Below are positions 36,681 through 46,082 of a DNA stretch of 64,000 nucleotides, piece by piece. The DNA lies in assembly GCF_010500815.1 (NCBI RefSeq), contig NZ_JAAAMG010000018.1, positions 55,082 to 119,081 of the forward strand, written 5' to 3'. The notes beneath the pieces were generated by a model. The model had not been told where the DNA came from and ran no database searches. It saw only the letters and a program-made list of their open reading frames with translations. Source of the DNA: Jiella pacifica. Lineage in GTDB: Bacteria > Pseudomonadota > Alphaproteobacteria > Rhizobiales > Rhizobiaceae. A program made the translations under genes and the position numbers. The first letter of the stretch is position 1. The number at the start of each line of letters is the position of its first letter.

Positions 36681-37958
36681 TTACTGGATGCGGTCGAGCA
36701 GCTTGTAGTAAAGGCCCACCGCAGGCAGGAACCACGGCTTGCCCGAATAGCCCGGCACCGCATCCCAGGCGAGACCCTTGAGCGGATTACGATCGGGCTT
36801 GCCGGCAATGATCTCGCCCATGATCGCGCCCAGATGCGTCGAAAGCTGCGCGCCGTGGCCGGAATAGCCCATGGCGTAATAAAGCCCATCCACCTCGCCG
36901 GCACGCGGGAAGCGGTCCTTCGTCATGCCGACCAGCCCGCCCCAGCAATAGTCGATTTCGATACCGGCGAGTTGGGGGAAGATTTCCGTGAGACTTTGCT
37001 GGAGGATCCGGCCGGAAATCGCGTCCGAGGCCGCGTCCGAGGTCGCGGAAAAGCGGGCCCGACCGCCGAAAATCAGCCGGCTGTCATCCGACAGGCGGAA
37101 GTAATTGCCGATATTGAGCGAGGTGACGCAGGTTCGGTTGCCTGGCATGGTCGACGCCACCTCCTCCGCGCTCAAGGGCCGCGTCGCGAGAATGAAACTG
37201 CCGACCGGAACGATCCGGCGCTTGAAGTGGTCGAACGGGCCTTCGGTATAGGCGTCAGTCGCCACGAAGACGTTCCGGCAAGACAGCTGACCTCGAGGCG
37301 TTTCAATCAGCCATTGCCCCCCGCTCTTGGTGCGGGCGGTGACCGGAGCCTCCTCGAATATCGTCGCGCCGTGGCGCGTTGCCGCTTCGGCCATGCCGGT
37401 GACGAAGCGCCCCATGTGCATCATGGCGCTCTTCTTCGACAGCATCGCGCCGTGAAAGGAGTGAGAGCCGATTTCCGGGCGCAGCTCGTCGGCTGTCAGG
37501 AGCGCGGTCTCGGAGTCGACCTCGCGGTTGACGACCTCGAAATTCTTCGCGATCGCTTCGAAATGCTTGGGCTTGGAAGCGAGCTTCAGCTTGCCCGAGC
37601 GGCGAAAGTCGCAAGGGATGCTCTCGTCCGCGACGATCCGCTCGATCGTGTCGATCGAATCGTCGAGAGCGCGGTAAAGCGCCTTGGCACGATCCTCGCC
37701 CAGATGCTGTTTGGCGGAGGCATAGCCATGGGCAAGACCGTTATTGAGATGGCCGCCATTGCGCCCGGAGGCGCCGTATCCCACGTGGCGCGCCTCCAGA
37801 AGCGCCACCTTGGCGCCCTCCCTGGCAAGGGTGCGGGCCGCGGATAGGCCGGTGAAGCCGCCGCCGACCACCGCGACGTCGAACTTGCCTTCCACCGGTC
37901 CCTCTGCCCCGCCGGCAAAACGCGGCGCGGTCGCGTGCCAGTAGGACTTGAACTCCAT
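36681..37958 (-). CDS. FAD-dependent amine/amino-acid oxidase, PuuB-like
   Basis: DAO-family flavoprotein of 425 residues. The FAD loop DVAVVGGGFTGLSAA is near residue 29 and GASGRNGGHLNNG near 63. The C-terminal YAMGYSGHGAQLSTHLG carries the conserved GHG. This is the gamma-glutamylputrescine oxidase-like subgroup, paralogous to the gene at 25521. It lies 4 nt after the HAD-family gene on the same strand, so the two are probably cotranscribed. Substrate unknown. Confidence 0.9.
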   Translation of the reverse strand: MEFKSYWHATAPRFAGGAEGPVEGKFDVAVVGGGFTGLSAARTLAREGAKVALLEARHVGYGASGRNGGHLNNGLAHGYASAKQHLGEDRAKALYRALDDSIDTIERIVADESIPCDFRRSGKLKLASKPKHFEAIAKNFEVVNREVDSETALLTADELRPEIGSHSFHGAMLSKKSAMMHMGRFVTGMAEAATRHGATIFEEAPVTARTKSGGQWLIETPRGQLSCRNVFVATDAYTEGPFDHFKRRIVPVGSFILATRPLSAEEVASTMPGNRTCVTSLNIGNYFRLSDDSRLIFGGRARFSATSDAASDAISGRILQQSLTEIFPQLAGIEIDYCWGGLVGMTKDRFPRAGEVDGLYYAMGYSGHGAQLSTHLGAIMGEIIAGKPDRNPLKGLAWDAVPGYSGKPWFLPAVGLYYKLLDRIQ

Positions 37959-37962
37959 CGCC

Positions 37963-38625
37963 TCAAAGACCCACGACGCCCGGAAGGCCGGAAATGTCCT
38001 TGATCTCGGTATAGCCGTAATAGGGGTTGGCCGGCTCGTGGCCGCGGTTGACCCAGACTTTGTTGGTTATGCCGAGGTCGTGGGCCGACATCAGATCGTA
38101 GCGGAAGGACGAGGAGACGTGGAGAACGTCTTCCGGTCCGCAGCCGAGCTGGTCGAACATATATTCGAAGGCCTGGAAACGCGGTTTGTAGGCATTGGCC
38201 TGCTGGGCCGTGAAGACATGGGCGAAGGGCGCGCCGAGCTTCTCGACATTCGACATGATCTGCTCGTCCATGGCGTTCGACAAAATGACGAGCGGGATTT
38301 CCTTGGCGACTTTCGAAAGGCCGGCGGGAACGTCGGAATGCGGACCCCAGGTTGGCACAGCATCGTAGAACTGGCGGGCCTCGCTTTCGTCGAAGGCGAC
38401 GCCATTGCGTTTGCAGGTGCGTTCTAGAGCATTGTGGAAGACCTGATCATAAGGCTTCCAATCGCCCAAGATCTCGTCAAGCCGATAGCCGGCGAAATTC
38501 TTGATGAACCGATCCATGGCCTCCGGTGCGAGTCGCGCTCCGAAAATCTCGCGGGTTTTTTCTGCGGTCTGGAAATTGGTGAGGGTGCCGTAGCAATCGA
38601 AGGTAATGAATTTGGGGCGGAACAC
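37963..38625 (-). CDS. HAD-family hydrolase, type II haloacid dehalogenase-like (copy 1)
   Basis: HAD enzyme of 220 residues. The nucleophile motif is FDCYGTLTN (Asp about residue 10), followed by LSNAMD (motif II), a lysine in NAYKPR (motif III) and SSSFRYDLMSA (acidic motif). The start is a GTG at 38625: it places the nucleophile at the usual distance from the N-terminus and is preceded by AGGAAAGG. The longer in-frame sequence is not HAD-like. Despite the dehalogenase name, many such proteins sit in amino-acid catabolic clusters and act on other substrates. Paralogue at 43627. Confidence 0.86.
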   Translation of the reverse strand: MFRPKFITFDCYGTLTNFQTAEKTREIFGARLAPEAMDRFIKNFAGYRLDEILGDWKPYDQVFHNALERTCKRNGVAFDESEARQFYDAVPTWGPHSDVPAGLSKVAKEIPLVILSNAMDEQIMSNVEKLGAPFAHVFTAQQANAYKPRFQAFEYMFDQLGCGPEDVLHVSSSFRYDLMSAHDLGITNKVWVNRGHEPANPYYGYTEIKDISGLPGVVGL

Positions 38626-38866
38626 GGGCGCGGTACCTTTCCTGGCAGATGGGCAGCGGCCTTTGGGAGCTGGCCGACCGGGTGCGACGTCCAGGATCGT
38701 AGCGCTCCTTCGAAGGGCGGTTTGTCGCTTTCGCACCTGCACGGAAAGCAGAATCTCTCGAAAGCGCGGGACACCACGGCAAGGGCTGCCGCTCCTTTCG
38801 CGGCAATCTGGCCGCAACCGGTGATGAGCCGGGACGTCGAAAAGCCCATCCGATCGAGAACCGCCG

Positions 38867-40006
38867 ATGAACCCGCAAGCCATGCTCTCGAGCCTCGTCG
38901 CCTTCCCGTCCGTGGTCGGCACACGCAACGGGGCGCTCGTCGACTACGTTCGGGATTATCTGGCTTCGCTGGACGTCGCCTCGGCCGTCATATCGGGGCC
39001 CGAAGGCGACCGCTTCAACCTCTTCGCCACGATAGGACCGGCGGATGTTCCCGGCTACATCCTATCTGGCCATGTCGACGTCGTGCCGGCCAACGAGCCG
39101 GGCTGGCGAGGCGATCCATTCCATCTCCGCGCGGAGGGAGACCGGCTTTACGGACGCGGGGCGGTGGACATGAAGGGCTTCGTCGCAGCCGTCCTGTCCG
39201 CGGTTCCGGAACTTGCGGCGATGGATCTCGCGCGACCGATCCACATTGCGCTGTCCTATGACGAGGAGGCCGGCTGCCGCGGCGTGCCCCATCTCATCGA
39301 GAAGCTTCCAACGCTCTGCGCCACACCGCTCGGCTGCATCGTCGGCGAGCCGTCCGGGCTGGTGCCGGTGCTCCGCCACAAGGGCAAGGCGGCGGTGCGA
39401 GTCACCGCCCGGGGACGTTCCGGACACAGTTCCCGCCCCGATCTCGGGCACAATGCAATCCATGCTCTGTTGCCGGCCCTCGAGGCGATCGCCACCGAGG
39501 CTGCGCGCCAGCGTCAGGACGGGCCGACCAACGCGCATTTTCTGCCGCCCTATTCGACGCTGCAAATCGGCAAGATCTCCGGTGGCGAGGCGATCAACAT
39601 CATTCCTGAAACGGCGAGCGCCGATATCGAGGCGCGCGCGATCGCTGGCGTCGATCCGCTGGCACTTCTCGAGCCGGCGCTGCGGGTCGTTGCGGCCGAC
39701 GAAGCGCTCTCGGCCGAAATCATCGCCAGCTATCCGGGCCTCGCCCTCGACGACGACCATGCCCTCGCCCGGCTCACGGCCAGACTTTCCGGCAGCTTGC
39801 CGCTAGCAGCGGTGAGCTACGGGACGGAGGCCGGACTGTATCAAAAGGCCGGGATTCCCGCCATCGTCTGCGGCCCCGGCGACATCGCGCGGGCTCACAA
39901 GCCGGATGAATACATTACCACCGGCGAGCTGCTTGGAGCGCGGGAAATGGTGCTGCGCCTTGGCCAAGAACTTCGTGTCAGGGAGGGGACCGTGGCGGCC
40001 CGGTAA
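38867..40006 (+). CDS. M20-family deacylase, ArgE-like
   Basis: Zinc metallohydrolase of 379 residues in the acetylornithine deacetylase/succinyl-diaminopimelate desuccinylase family. Metal ligands are seen in GHVDVVPA (His, about residue 69), GRGAVDMKG (Asp, about residue 100), the catalytic Glu in YDEEAGCRG, and a C-terminal AHKPDEYI histidine. It probably removes an acyl group from an amino acid. Family members in catabolic clusters often have substrates other than acetylornithine, so biosynthetic ArgE function should not be assumed. First of a rightward string with GNAT, aminotransferase and GhrA-like genes. Confidence 0.88.
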   Translation: MNPQAMLSSLVAFPSVVGTRNGALVDYVRDYLASLDVASAVISGPEGDRFNLFATIGPADVPGYILSGHVDVVPANEPGWRGDPFHLRAEGDRLYGRGAVDMKGFVAAVLSAVPELAAMDLARPIHIALSYDEEAGCRGVPHLIEKLPTLCATPLGCIVGEPSGLVPVLRHKGKAAVRVTARGRSGHSSRPDLGHNAIHALLPALEAIATEAARQRQDGPTNAHFLPPYSTLQIGKISGGEAINIIPETASADIEARAIAGVDPLALLEPALRVVAADEALSAEIIASYPGLALDDDHALARLTARLSGSLPLAAVSYGTEAGLYQKAGIPAIVCGPGDIARAHKPDEYITTGELLGAREMVLRLGQELRVREGTVAAR

Positions 40007-40136
40007 GCGGTACACGGCGGGTCCGCCCGCCGCCACAAGCTGCGCCGGATGCATGGCGGCACGGCGGAAAATCCCGTCGAGCTGCCGATGGCCGGAAACA
40101 TCTTCCCCGCTTGCCTTGCTACGACTGAGGAATGCG

Positions 40137-41003
40137 ATGAATGAGGTTGCCCGTAGAATGACCAATCCGGAGATTCTTCCGTTTCAAGACAGACATCTGC
40201 CCGAAGCCGTCAGGTTGTCGGCCCATGAAGGCTGGCCGCACAAGGCGGACGACTGGGCTCTCGTCGCGGCGATCTCCCACGCCTTCGTCGCTTGCGAGGG
40301 CGAGAAGACCGTCGGCACGGCCTTCTGCACGCCCTTCGGCGATGATGTCGCGATGATCAACATGATCATCGTCGACGAGACGATGCGCGGACGAGGCCTC
40401 GGCCGCCGGCTGATGGAGACGGTCATGGCACAAGCGGGCGAGCGCGAGTTGCGGCTGACCGCGACAGCAGCCGGGCTGCCGCTCTACACCAAGCTCGGCT
40501 TCGTCCAAGGCGGGCGGATTCTTCAGCATCAGGGCGAGATCGGCGCGATCGCCGCGCCAGAGGACGTCAAGGACGCGGCGTCCGAGGATTGGGAGGCGAT
40601 CGTGGCGCTCGATCGGGCGGCGACCGGCGCCGACCGCAGCTCGCTGTTCGCGCGCCTGCGGGCCGTCGGCGAGACAGTCGTCACCCGCGGCCCTGAGGGT
40701 CGAGTTTCAGGCTTTGCCATCTGCCGCCCCTTCGGCCGCGGATACGTCGTCGGCCCGGCGGCGGCGGCCGATGTTCAAACGGCCGAGCGGCTGATCGCGG
40801 CGCATCTTCATCGCCATCCCGGCAGCTTCATGCGGGTCGACACGACGGCAGAAAGCGGCCTTGCGCCCTGGCTCGCCGCGCAAGGGCTGCCGCATGTCGG
40901 CGGCGGTGTCGCGATGACCTGCAGAAGCCAGGCGTCCAAACCCCAATCGCCCCCGTCGAAAGACGTCCACACCTTCGCGCTGGCCGCCCAGGCCCTCGGC
41001 TAA
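40137..41003 (+). CDS. GNAT-family N-acetyltransferase with extra C-terminal domain
   Basis: Acetyl-CoA-dependent transferase of 288 residues. The N-terminal GNAT domain has the acyl-CoA loop VDETMRGRGLGRRLM (about residues 80-94). The C-terminal half (about 145-270) resembles the second domain of two-part GNAT proteins. The ATG at 40137 follows a GAGG site; the frame is open further upstream without similarity. It lies between an ArgE-like deacylase and an aminotransferase, so it may acetylate an amine intermediate. Confidence 0.84.
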   Translation: MNEVARRMTNPEILPFQDRHLPEAVRLSAHEGWPHKADDWALVAAISHAFVACEGEKTVGTAFCTPFGDDVAMINMIIVDETMRGRGLGRRLMETVMAQAGERELRLTATAAGLPLYTKLGFVQGGRILQHQGEIGAIAAPEDVKDAASEDWEAIVALDRAATGADRSSLFARLRAVGETVVTRGPEGRVSGFAICRPFGRGYVVGPAAAADVQTAERLIAAHLHRHPGSFMRVDTTAESGLAPWLAAQGLPHVGGGVAMTCRSQASKPQSPPSKDVHTFALAAQALG

Positions 41004-41024
41004 GATCTACTGGAAGGAAACGAC

Positions 41025-42404
41025 ATGCTTGCCAATTCCCTCGTCGAGCTTGATCGACGGCATCTGATCCATCCCCTGAGCTCCTATCGCGGCCATGAAC
41101 GCGACGGCGTGCGCGTCCTGCGCTCGGCCAAGGGCGCGACCCTGACCGACAGCGAGGGCCATCAGCTTCTCGATGGATTTGCCGGCCTTTGGTGCGTCAA
41201 TGCCGGCTACGGCCAGGAGAGCATCGTCGAGGCGGCGGCCGAGCAGATGCGCCGGCTGCCCTATGCGACGGGGTATTTCGATCTCGGCTCGGAACCGGCG
41301 ATCCGCCTCGCCGCCGAGATCGCCGATCGCGCCCCCGGGGATCTCGACCACGTCTTCTTCACCCTCGGCGGATCGGACGCGGTGGACAGCACGGTCCGCT
41401 TCATCCGCTATTACAACCACGCCCGTGGCACGCCACAGAAAGATCAGTTCATCTCGCTGACCCAGGGCTTCCACGGCTCCTCGACGGTCGGCGCGGGCCT
41501 GACGGCGCTGCCGGGCTTCCATGCCGGCTTCGGCGTTCCTTTGGACTGGCAGCACAAGATTTCGTCCCACTATGTCTATCGCAACCCGGTCGGCTCCGAT
41601 CCGCAGACGATCATCGCCGCCTCGGTGGCCGAGCTGAAGGCCAAGGTCGAGGAAATCGGACCCGATCGCGTCGCGGCCTTTTATGCCGAGCCGATCCAGG
41701 GCTCGGGAGGGGTGCTGGTGCCGCCTCGGGGCTGGATGAAGGCGATGGCCGAGACCTGCCGGGAGCTCGGCATTCTCTTCGTCGCCGATGAAGTCATCAC
41801 CGGCTTCGGCCGCACCGGCCCGCTCTTTGCCTCTGAGGAAGAAGGCATCGTTCCCGACTTCATCACCGTCGCCAAGGGGCTGACGTCGGGCTATGCGCCG
41901 CTCGGTGCGGTGCTGATGGCCGACCATGTCTATCAGGTGATTGCAGAAGGCGCCGGCGATACCCTGATCGGCCATGGCTACACCTATTCCGGTCACCCGG
42001 TCAGTGCGGCCGTGGGGCTCGCTGTCCTGAAGCTCTATGAGGAGGGGCTTTTGGACAATGGCCGCAAGGCCGGCGAGCGGCTGATGGCCGGCCTCCATGG
42101 CCTGTCGGACCATCCCCTCGTCGGCGATGTTCGGGGACGCGGCATGCTGGCGGCGATCGAGCTCGTGACCGACAAGGACGCCAAGACCCCCCTGCCCGCT
42201 GCAAGCGAGCCGTCGAAACGTGTCTTCGACCGGGCCTATCGCAACGGCCTGATCGTGCGCGCCTTTGGCAACGGCGCGATCGGCTTCGCCCCACCGCTTT
42301 GCTGCACCACTGAGGAGATCGACGAAATGGTGGCGCGCACCCGCCGCGTCCTCGACGAGACCCTCGAAGATGCCGACATTCGCGCGGCGATGAAAAGCAC
42401 GTAA
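41025..42404 (+). CDS. Class III (omega) aminotransferase
   Basis: PLP-dependent aminotransferase of 459 residues. The DEVITGFGRTG segment (about residue 250) and the PLP lysine in TVAKGLTSGYAPLGA (about residue 285) identify the family. Members act on terminal amines such as putrescine, beta-alanine, taurine or GABA with pyruvate or 2-oxoglutarate as acceptor. It follows the GNAT gene by 21 nt and is followed after 5 nt by a GhrA-like reductase with a GTG start. The substrate is unknown. Confidence 0.92.
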   Translation: MLANSLVELDRRHLIHPLSSYRGHERDGVRVLRSAKGATLTDSEGHQLLDGFAGLWCVNAGYGQESIVEAAAEQMRRLPYATGYFDLGSEPAIRLAAEIADRAPGDLDHVFFTLGGSDAVDSTVRFIRYYNHARGTPQKDQFISLTQGFHGSSTVGAGLTALPGFHAGFGVPLDWQHKISSHYVYRNPVGSDPQTIIAASVAELKAKVEEIGPDRVAAFYAEPIQGSGGVLVPPRGWMKAMAETCRELGILFVADEVITGFGRTGPLFASEEEGIVPDFITVAKGLTSGYAPLGAVLMADHVYQVIAEGAGDTLIGHGYTYSGHPVSAAVGLAVLKLYEEGLLDNGRKAGERLMAGLHGLSDHPLVGDVRGRGMLAAIELVTDKDAKTPLPAASEPSKRVFDRAYRNGLIVRAFGNGAIGFAPPLCCTTEEIDEMVARTRRVLDETLEDADIRAAMKST

Positions 42405-42409
42405 GCGCC

Positions 42410-43339
42410 GTGGCGCTGCTTTATCTATCAAGTGCCGAGCGGGCCGCCGTGTGGCGGCCCCTTTTCGAGCGTGAGCTGCCGCAAGTGCGCTTCGTCGAAG
42501 GAGAACCTGCGGTCGAGGACCCGGCTTCGATCCGCTACCTCGCCGCCTGGACGCTTCCCGACGGCGTCATTGATCGCTACCCCAATATCGAGATGGTCGT
42601 GTCGGTGGGTGCCGGGGTCGACCAGCTCGACCTCGCCAGACTGCCGGAGAATGTTCTCGTCGCGCGTTGCGTCACAGAGAGCATCGGCCAGATGATGCGC
42701 GACTATACGGTTCTCGGCGTCCTCGCCATGCACCGGGATCTGCCGCGCTACATCGCCCAGCAGCGGCGCGGCCTGTGGGAGAGCGGACCGGTGGCGCTCG
42801 CCAGACGCCGGAAGGTCGGCGTCATGGGCCTCGGACAACTGGGCTTAGCCACGCTCGAGGCGCTTCGGCCCTTCGGGTTTCGCCTGGCGGGTTGGTCCCG
42901 CACGGCGCGTGGAATTGCCGGAGTCGAGACGTTCTCGGGAAAGGACGGGCTTCTCCCGTTCCTGGCGGACACGGATATCCTGGTCTGTCTTTTGCCGCTC
43001 ACCGAAGACACCCGCGGCATTCTCGATGCCGAGCTTTTCGCGGCCCTGCCGGAGGGAGCCTGCCTCGTCCATGCCGGCCGCGGCCGACAGCTCGACCACG
43101 CGGCACTTCTGAATGCGCTCGGCAGCGGTCATATACGCGGCGCCTTTCTGGACGTTACCGAGCCCGAACCGCTGCCTGCGGATCATCCCTTCTGGTCCCA
43201 CCCGGCGGTCGTCCTGACCCCGCATGTGGCGACGATCACCGATTTCGAGGAAGGCGCATTGTCCGCCATCGCGAGTCTTCGAGCCCATCTGAACGGCGGA
43301 CAGATCCAGGGGCTCGTCGATCGTGAACGCGGCTATTGA
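42410..43339 (+). CDS. Glyoxylate/hydroxypyruvate reductase A-like dehydrogenase (copy 2)
   Basis: GhrA-type 2-hydroxyacid dehydrogenase of 309 residues. The dinucleotide loop is VGVMGLGQLGLA (about residue 135), intact unlike copy 1. The catalytic Arg is in HAGRGRQLD, the Glu in DVTEPEPLP and the His in LTPHVAT. It begins with GTG just 5 nt after the aminotransferase stop. It shares long identical stretches with the gene at 30191 (for example [11 protein letters not shown]), so the two are paralogues within one cluster. Confidence 0.9.
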   Translation: MALLYLSSAERAAVWRPLFERELPQVRFVEGEPAVEDPASIRYLAAWTLPDGVIDRYPNIEMVVSVGAGVDQLDLARLPENVLVARCVTESIGQMMRDYTVLGVLAMHRDLPRYIAQQRRGLWESGPVALARRRKVGVMGLGQLGLATLEALRPFGFRLAGWSRTARGIAGVETFSGKDGLLPFLADTDILVCLLPLTEDTRGILDAELFAALPEGACLVHAGRGRQLDHAALLNALGSGHIRGAFLDVTEPEPLPADHPFWSHPAVVLTPHVATITDFEEGALSAIASLRAHLNGGQIQGLVDRERGY

Positions 43340-43626
43340 AGGCTCCGCCGAATCTTCCGCCTGACGCAGATTTTCGAAACAAGATGCCGCCGGGGCTATC
43401 GGTTTTGACGTTTCCGAGAGGCCGGCACCTGCGAAAGTCTTGTGCAGAAAAGCCACTGCACATCCTGTATGCACCGCAGCAACCACCTCGAAAGCCGAGG
43501 ACAGAGGGCTCTCAGGAAGTGGTGCCCGCAAGTGGAGCTCACGGCCATGAGGGACTTCACGGCGCGAAAGAAAATGCCGATCCGCAACGTCGGCCATCGA
43601 GCCCTAATCTGACCGGAGGTTCGCCC

Positions 43627-44331
43627 TTGCAACTAACGCCCGCCAGTTTCAAGGTTCTCACATTCGACGTCGTTGGTACATTAATCGACTTCGAGACCGG
43701 GCTGACCAACGGCCTGCAGGCGATCGCCGAGGAGAGCGGGGTCGACCTGGACGGCGAGGCTGCGCTTGCGCTCTACGGTGAGTGCCGCCGCGATCACCGA
43801 GCCGGCAAGTTTCCCGACGATCTCGCTCGCTGCTATCAGATCATCGCCGCCCGCTTCGGCCTGCCCCCAGGAGACACGCAGGGCGCACGGATGGTCGAGG
43901 CGGTCGCCGCCTCCCCCGCCTTTCCCGACAGCGTGGCAGCGCTGAAACGGCTCGGCCAGCATTTCCGCCTCGTCGCCATGACCAATGCGCAGCGCTGGGC
44001 GTTCGAGCGATTTTCCACCGCGCTTGCCGATCCGTTCTGGAAGTCCTTCACCACGGACGATACCGGCACAGAAAAGCCTGATCCGGCGTTCTTCGAACAC
44101 GTCTTCGCCGATCTGTCCGGGGACGGCATCGCGAAAGCCGATATCCTGCACGTCGCCCAGAGCCAGTATCACGACATCGGAATCTCCCGGCGGCTCGGCC
44201 TGACAAACTGCTGGATCGAGCGCCGCCATGGCCGAGCGGGCTATGGCGGAACCATTGCGCCCGAAAGTTTCACCGAACCGGATTTCCATTTCACGTCGCT
44301 CGCCGCACTGGCAGAAGCAGTCGAAGCTTAA
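43627..44331 (+). CDS. HAD-family hydrolase, type II haloacid dehalogenase-like (copy 2)
   Basis: HAD enzyme of about 234 residues. The nucleophile motif is FDVVGTLIDFE, with the catalytic Asp near residue 13 but Val in place of the Tyr usual in type II dehalogenases and in copy 1. The other motifs are MTNAQR, a lysine in TGTEKPDPAFF and the AQSQYHDIG acidic motif. The best start is TTG at 43627, preceded by a strong GGAGG; no ATG gives a suitable N-terminus. It lies just upstream of a peptide-type ABC transporter. Confidence 0.83.
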   Translation: MQLTPASFKVLTFDVVGTLIDFETGLTNGLQAIAEESGVDLDGEAALALYGECRRDHRAGKFPDDLARCYQIIAARFGLPPGDTQGARMVEAVAASPAFPDSVAALKRLGQHFRLVAMTNAQRWAFERFSTALADPFWKSFTTDDTGTEKPDPAFFEHVFADLSGDGIAKADILHVAQSQYHDIGISRRLGLTNCWIERRHGRAGYGGTIAPESFTEPDFHFTSLAALAEAVEA

Positions 44332-44394
44332 TGCAACCGCCACAAGCCTTATCAAAGGGGCTGGGGGCTTCCTGACACCAAGAGGAGTCGACAG

Positions 44395-46008
44395 ATGAGC
44401 CATGACAAAGTGACGGACTGGACCGGCCGCGATGACCAGATGGTCGAGAATGCCATTCGCCGCGGCGCCACGCGTCGCGAGCTTCTCCAGCTTCTGATGG
44501 CGAGCGGCATCGGCCTTGCGGCCGGCGGCACGATCATCGGCCGGGCGACGAAGGCGTTCGCCGACACGCCGAAATCCGGTGGCTCGATCACGGCGGCGGG
44601 CTGGTCGGCCTCCACCGCCGACACGCTCGATCCGGCCAAGGCCTCGCTCTCGACCGACTATGTGCGCTGCTGCGCCTTCTACAACCGCCTGACCTTCTTG
44701 GATGATGGCGGCGAACTGAAGATGGAGTTGGCCGAGAGTATCGAAACCACGGACGCCAAGACCTGGAAAGTGACGTTGCGTCCAGACGTGATTTTCCACG
44801 ACGGCAAGACGCTGACCACCGACGACGTGATCTACTCGATGAACCGTCACAAGGACGAAAGTGTGGGTTCGAAGGCCGCCGCGATGGCCAAGCAGATGGA
44901 GACCTTCCGCAAGATCGACGACCGGGTGATGGAGATCGAGCTTTCCGCCGCCAATGCGGACCTGCCGATCATCCTGTCGCTGCATCACTTCATGATCATC
45001 GCGGACGGTACCACTGATTTCTCCACGGCAAACGGCACGGGCGCCTTCAAATGCGAGGTCTTCGAACCGGGCGTGCGCTCCTTGGGCGTAAAGAACGAGA
45101 ACTACTGGAAAGATCAGCTTCCCTATCTCGACAGTTTCGAGTTCATCGCGATTTCCGACGAACCGGCCCGCATCAACGCCCTGCTTTCAGGCGACATCGC
45201 CCTCGCAGCGGCCATCAATCCGCGCTCGATGCGGCGACTGGAGACGGTGGACGGCGTCGAGCTCTCCGTCTCGACCTCCGGCAACTATACCGACCTCAAC
45301 GTCCGTCTCGACATGGATCCCGGCGACAAGGCTGGTTTCGTCGAGGGCATGAAGTATCTGATGAACCGCGAGGTCATCAAGCGCTCGGTCCTGCGCGACC
45401 TGGCGGTGATCGCCAACGACCAGCCGGTGTCGCCGAACGACAAATATTACAACAAGGATCTCGTTGCCCGGGAATACGATCCGGAGCGGGCGAAGTCGCT
45501 GTTCGAAAAGGCCGGCGTCTTCGGCCAATCCATTCCGATCGTGACGTCTGACGCGGCGAATTCGGCGATCGACATGGCCACCGTCGTGCAGCAGGCCGGC
45601 CAGGAGATCGGCATGCCCTTCGACGTGCAGCGCGTTCCCTCTGACGGCTACTGGTCGAACTACTGGTTGAAGGCGCCGATCCATTTCGGCAACATCAATC
45701 CGCGGCCGACGCCTGACATCCTGTTCTCCCTGCTCTACACGTCCGACGCGCCCTGGAACGAGAGCCACTACAAGTCCGAGAAGTTCGACAAGCTCATGGT
45801 CGAAGCGCGCGGTTCGCTCGACGAGGCCAAGCGCAAATCGATCTATGACGAGATGCAGGTGATGATCTCGAACGAGGCGGGAACGATCATCCCGGTCTGG
45901 ATGTCCAATGTCGACGCCCTGTCATCCAAGCTGAAGGGGATGAAGGCGAACCCGCTCGGCGGCATGATGGGCTATGCCTTCGCCGAGCATGTCTGGCTCG
46001 ACGATTGA
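44395..46008 (+). CDS. Peptide/opine-type ABC transporter, substrate-binding protein
   Basis: SBP family 5 (DppA/OppA-like) periplasmic protein of 537 residues. The N-terminus carries a twin-arginine-like motif (TRRELLQLL) and a hydrophobic segment ending AFA (about residue 55), so Tat export is possible. The family pattern appears in LDPAKASLSTDYV and VTLRPDVIFHDGKTLTTDDVIYSMNR. Such systems carry oligopeptides, opines, nickel chelates or glycosides; the setting favours an amino compound. It is followed by a hairpin and then two permeases and a fused ATPase. Confidence 0.92.
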   Translation: MSHDKVTDWTGRDDQMVENAIRRGATRRELLQLLMASGIGLAAGGTIIGRATKAFADTPKSGGSITAAGWSASTADTLDPAKASLSTDYVRCCAFYNRLTFLDDGGELKMELAESIETTDAKTWKVTLRPDVIFHDGKTLTTDDVIYSMNRHKDESVGSKAAAMAKQMETFRKIDDRVMEIELSAANADLPIILSLHHFMIIADGTTDFSTANGTGAFKCEVFEPGVRSLGVKNENYWKDQLPYLDSFEFIAISDEPARINALLSGDIALAAAINPRSMRRLETVDGVELSVSTSGNYTDLNVRLDMDPGDKAGFVEGMKYLMNREVIKRSVLRDLAVIANDQPVSPNDKYYNKDLVAREYDPERAKSLFEKAGVFGQSIPIVTSDAANSAIDMATVVQQAGQEIGMPFDVQRVPSDGYWSNYWLKAPIHFGNINPRPTPDILFSLLYTSDAPWNESHYKSEKFDKLMVEARGSLDEAKRKSIYDEMQVMISNEAGTIIPVWMSNVDALSSKLKGMKANPLGGMMGYAFAEHVWLDD

Positions 46009-46020
46009 TCCCATGCCATT

Positions 46021-46047
46021 GTGGCTGGGCGCTTGGCGCCCGGCCAC
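46021..46047 (+). promoter_or_regulatory. Intercistronic hairpin after the binding-protein gene
   Basis: A strong stem-loop: GTGGC and GGGCGC pair with GCGCCC and GCCAC around one mismatch, with a 3-nt loop, followed by TTT. It begins 12 nt after the binding-protein stop. Such hairpins commonly stabilise the upstream mRNA or attenuate read-through, so that binding protein exceeds permease. Confidence 0.65.
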
Positions 46048-46082
46048 TTTGTCGGTCCAGTCGTCCGGGAGCCAGCATCATC

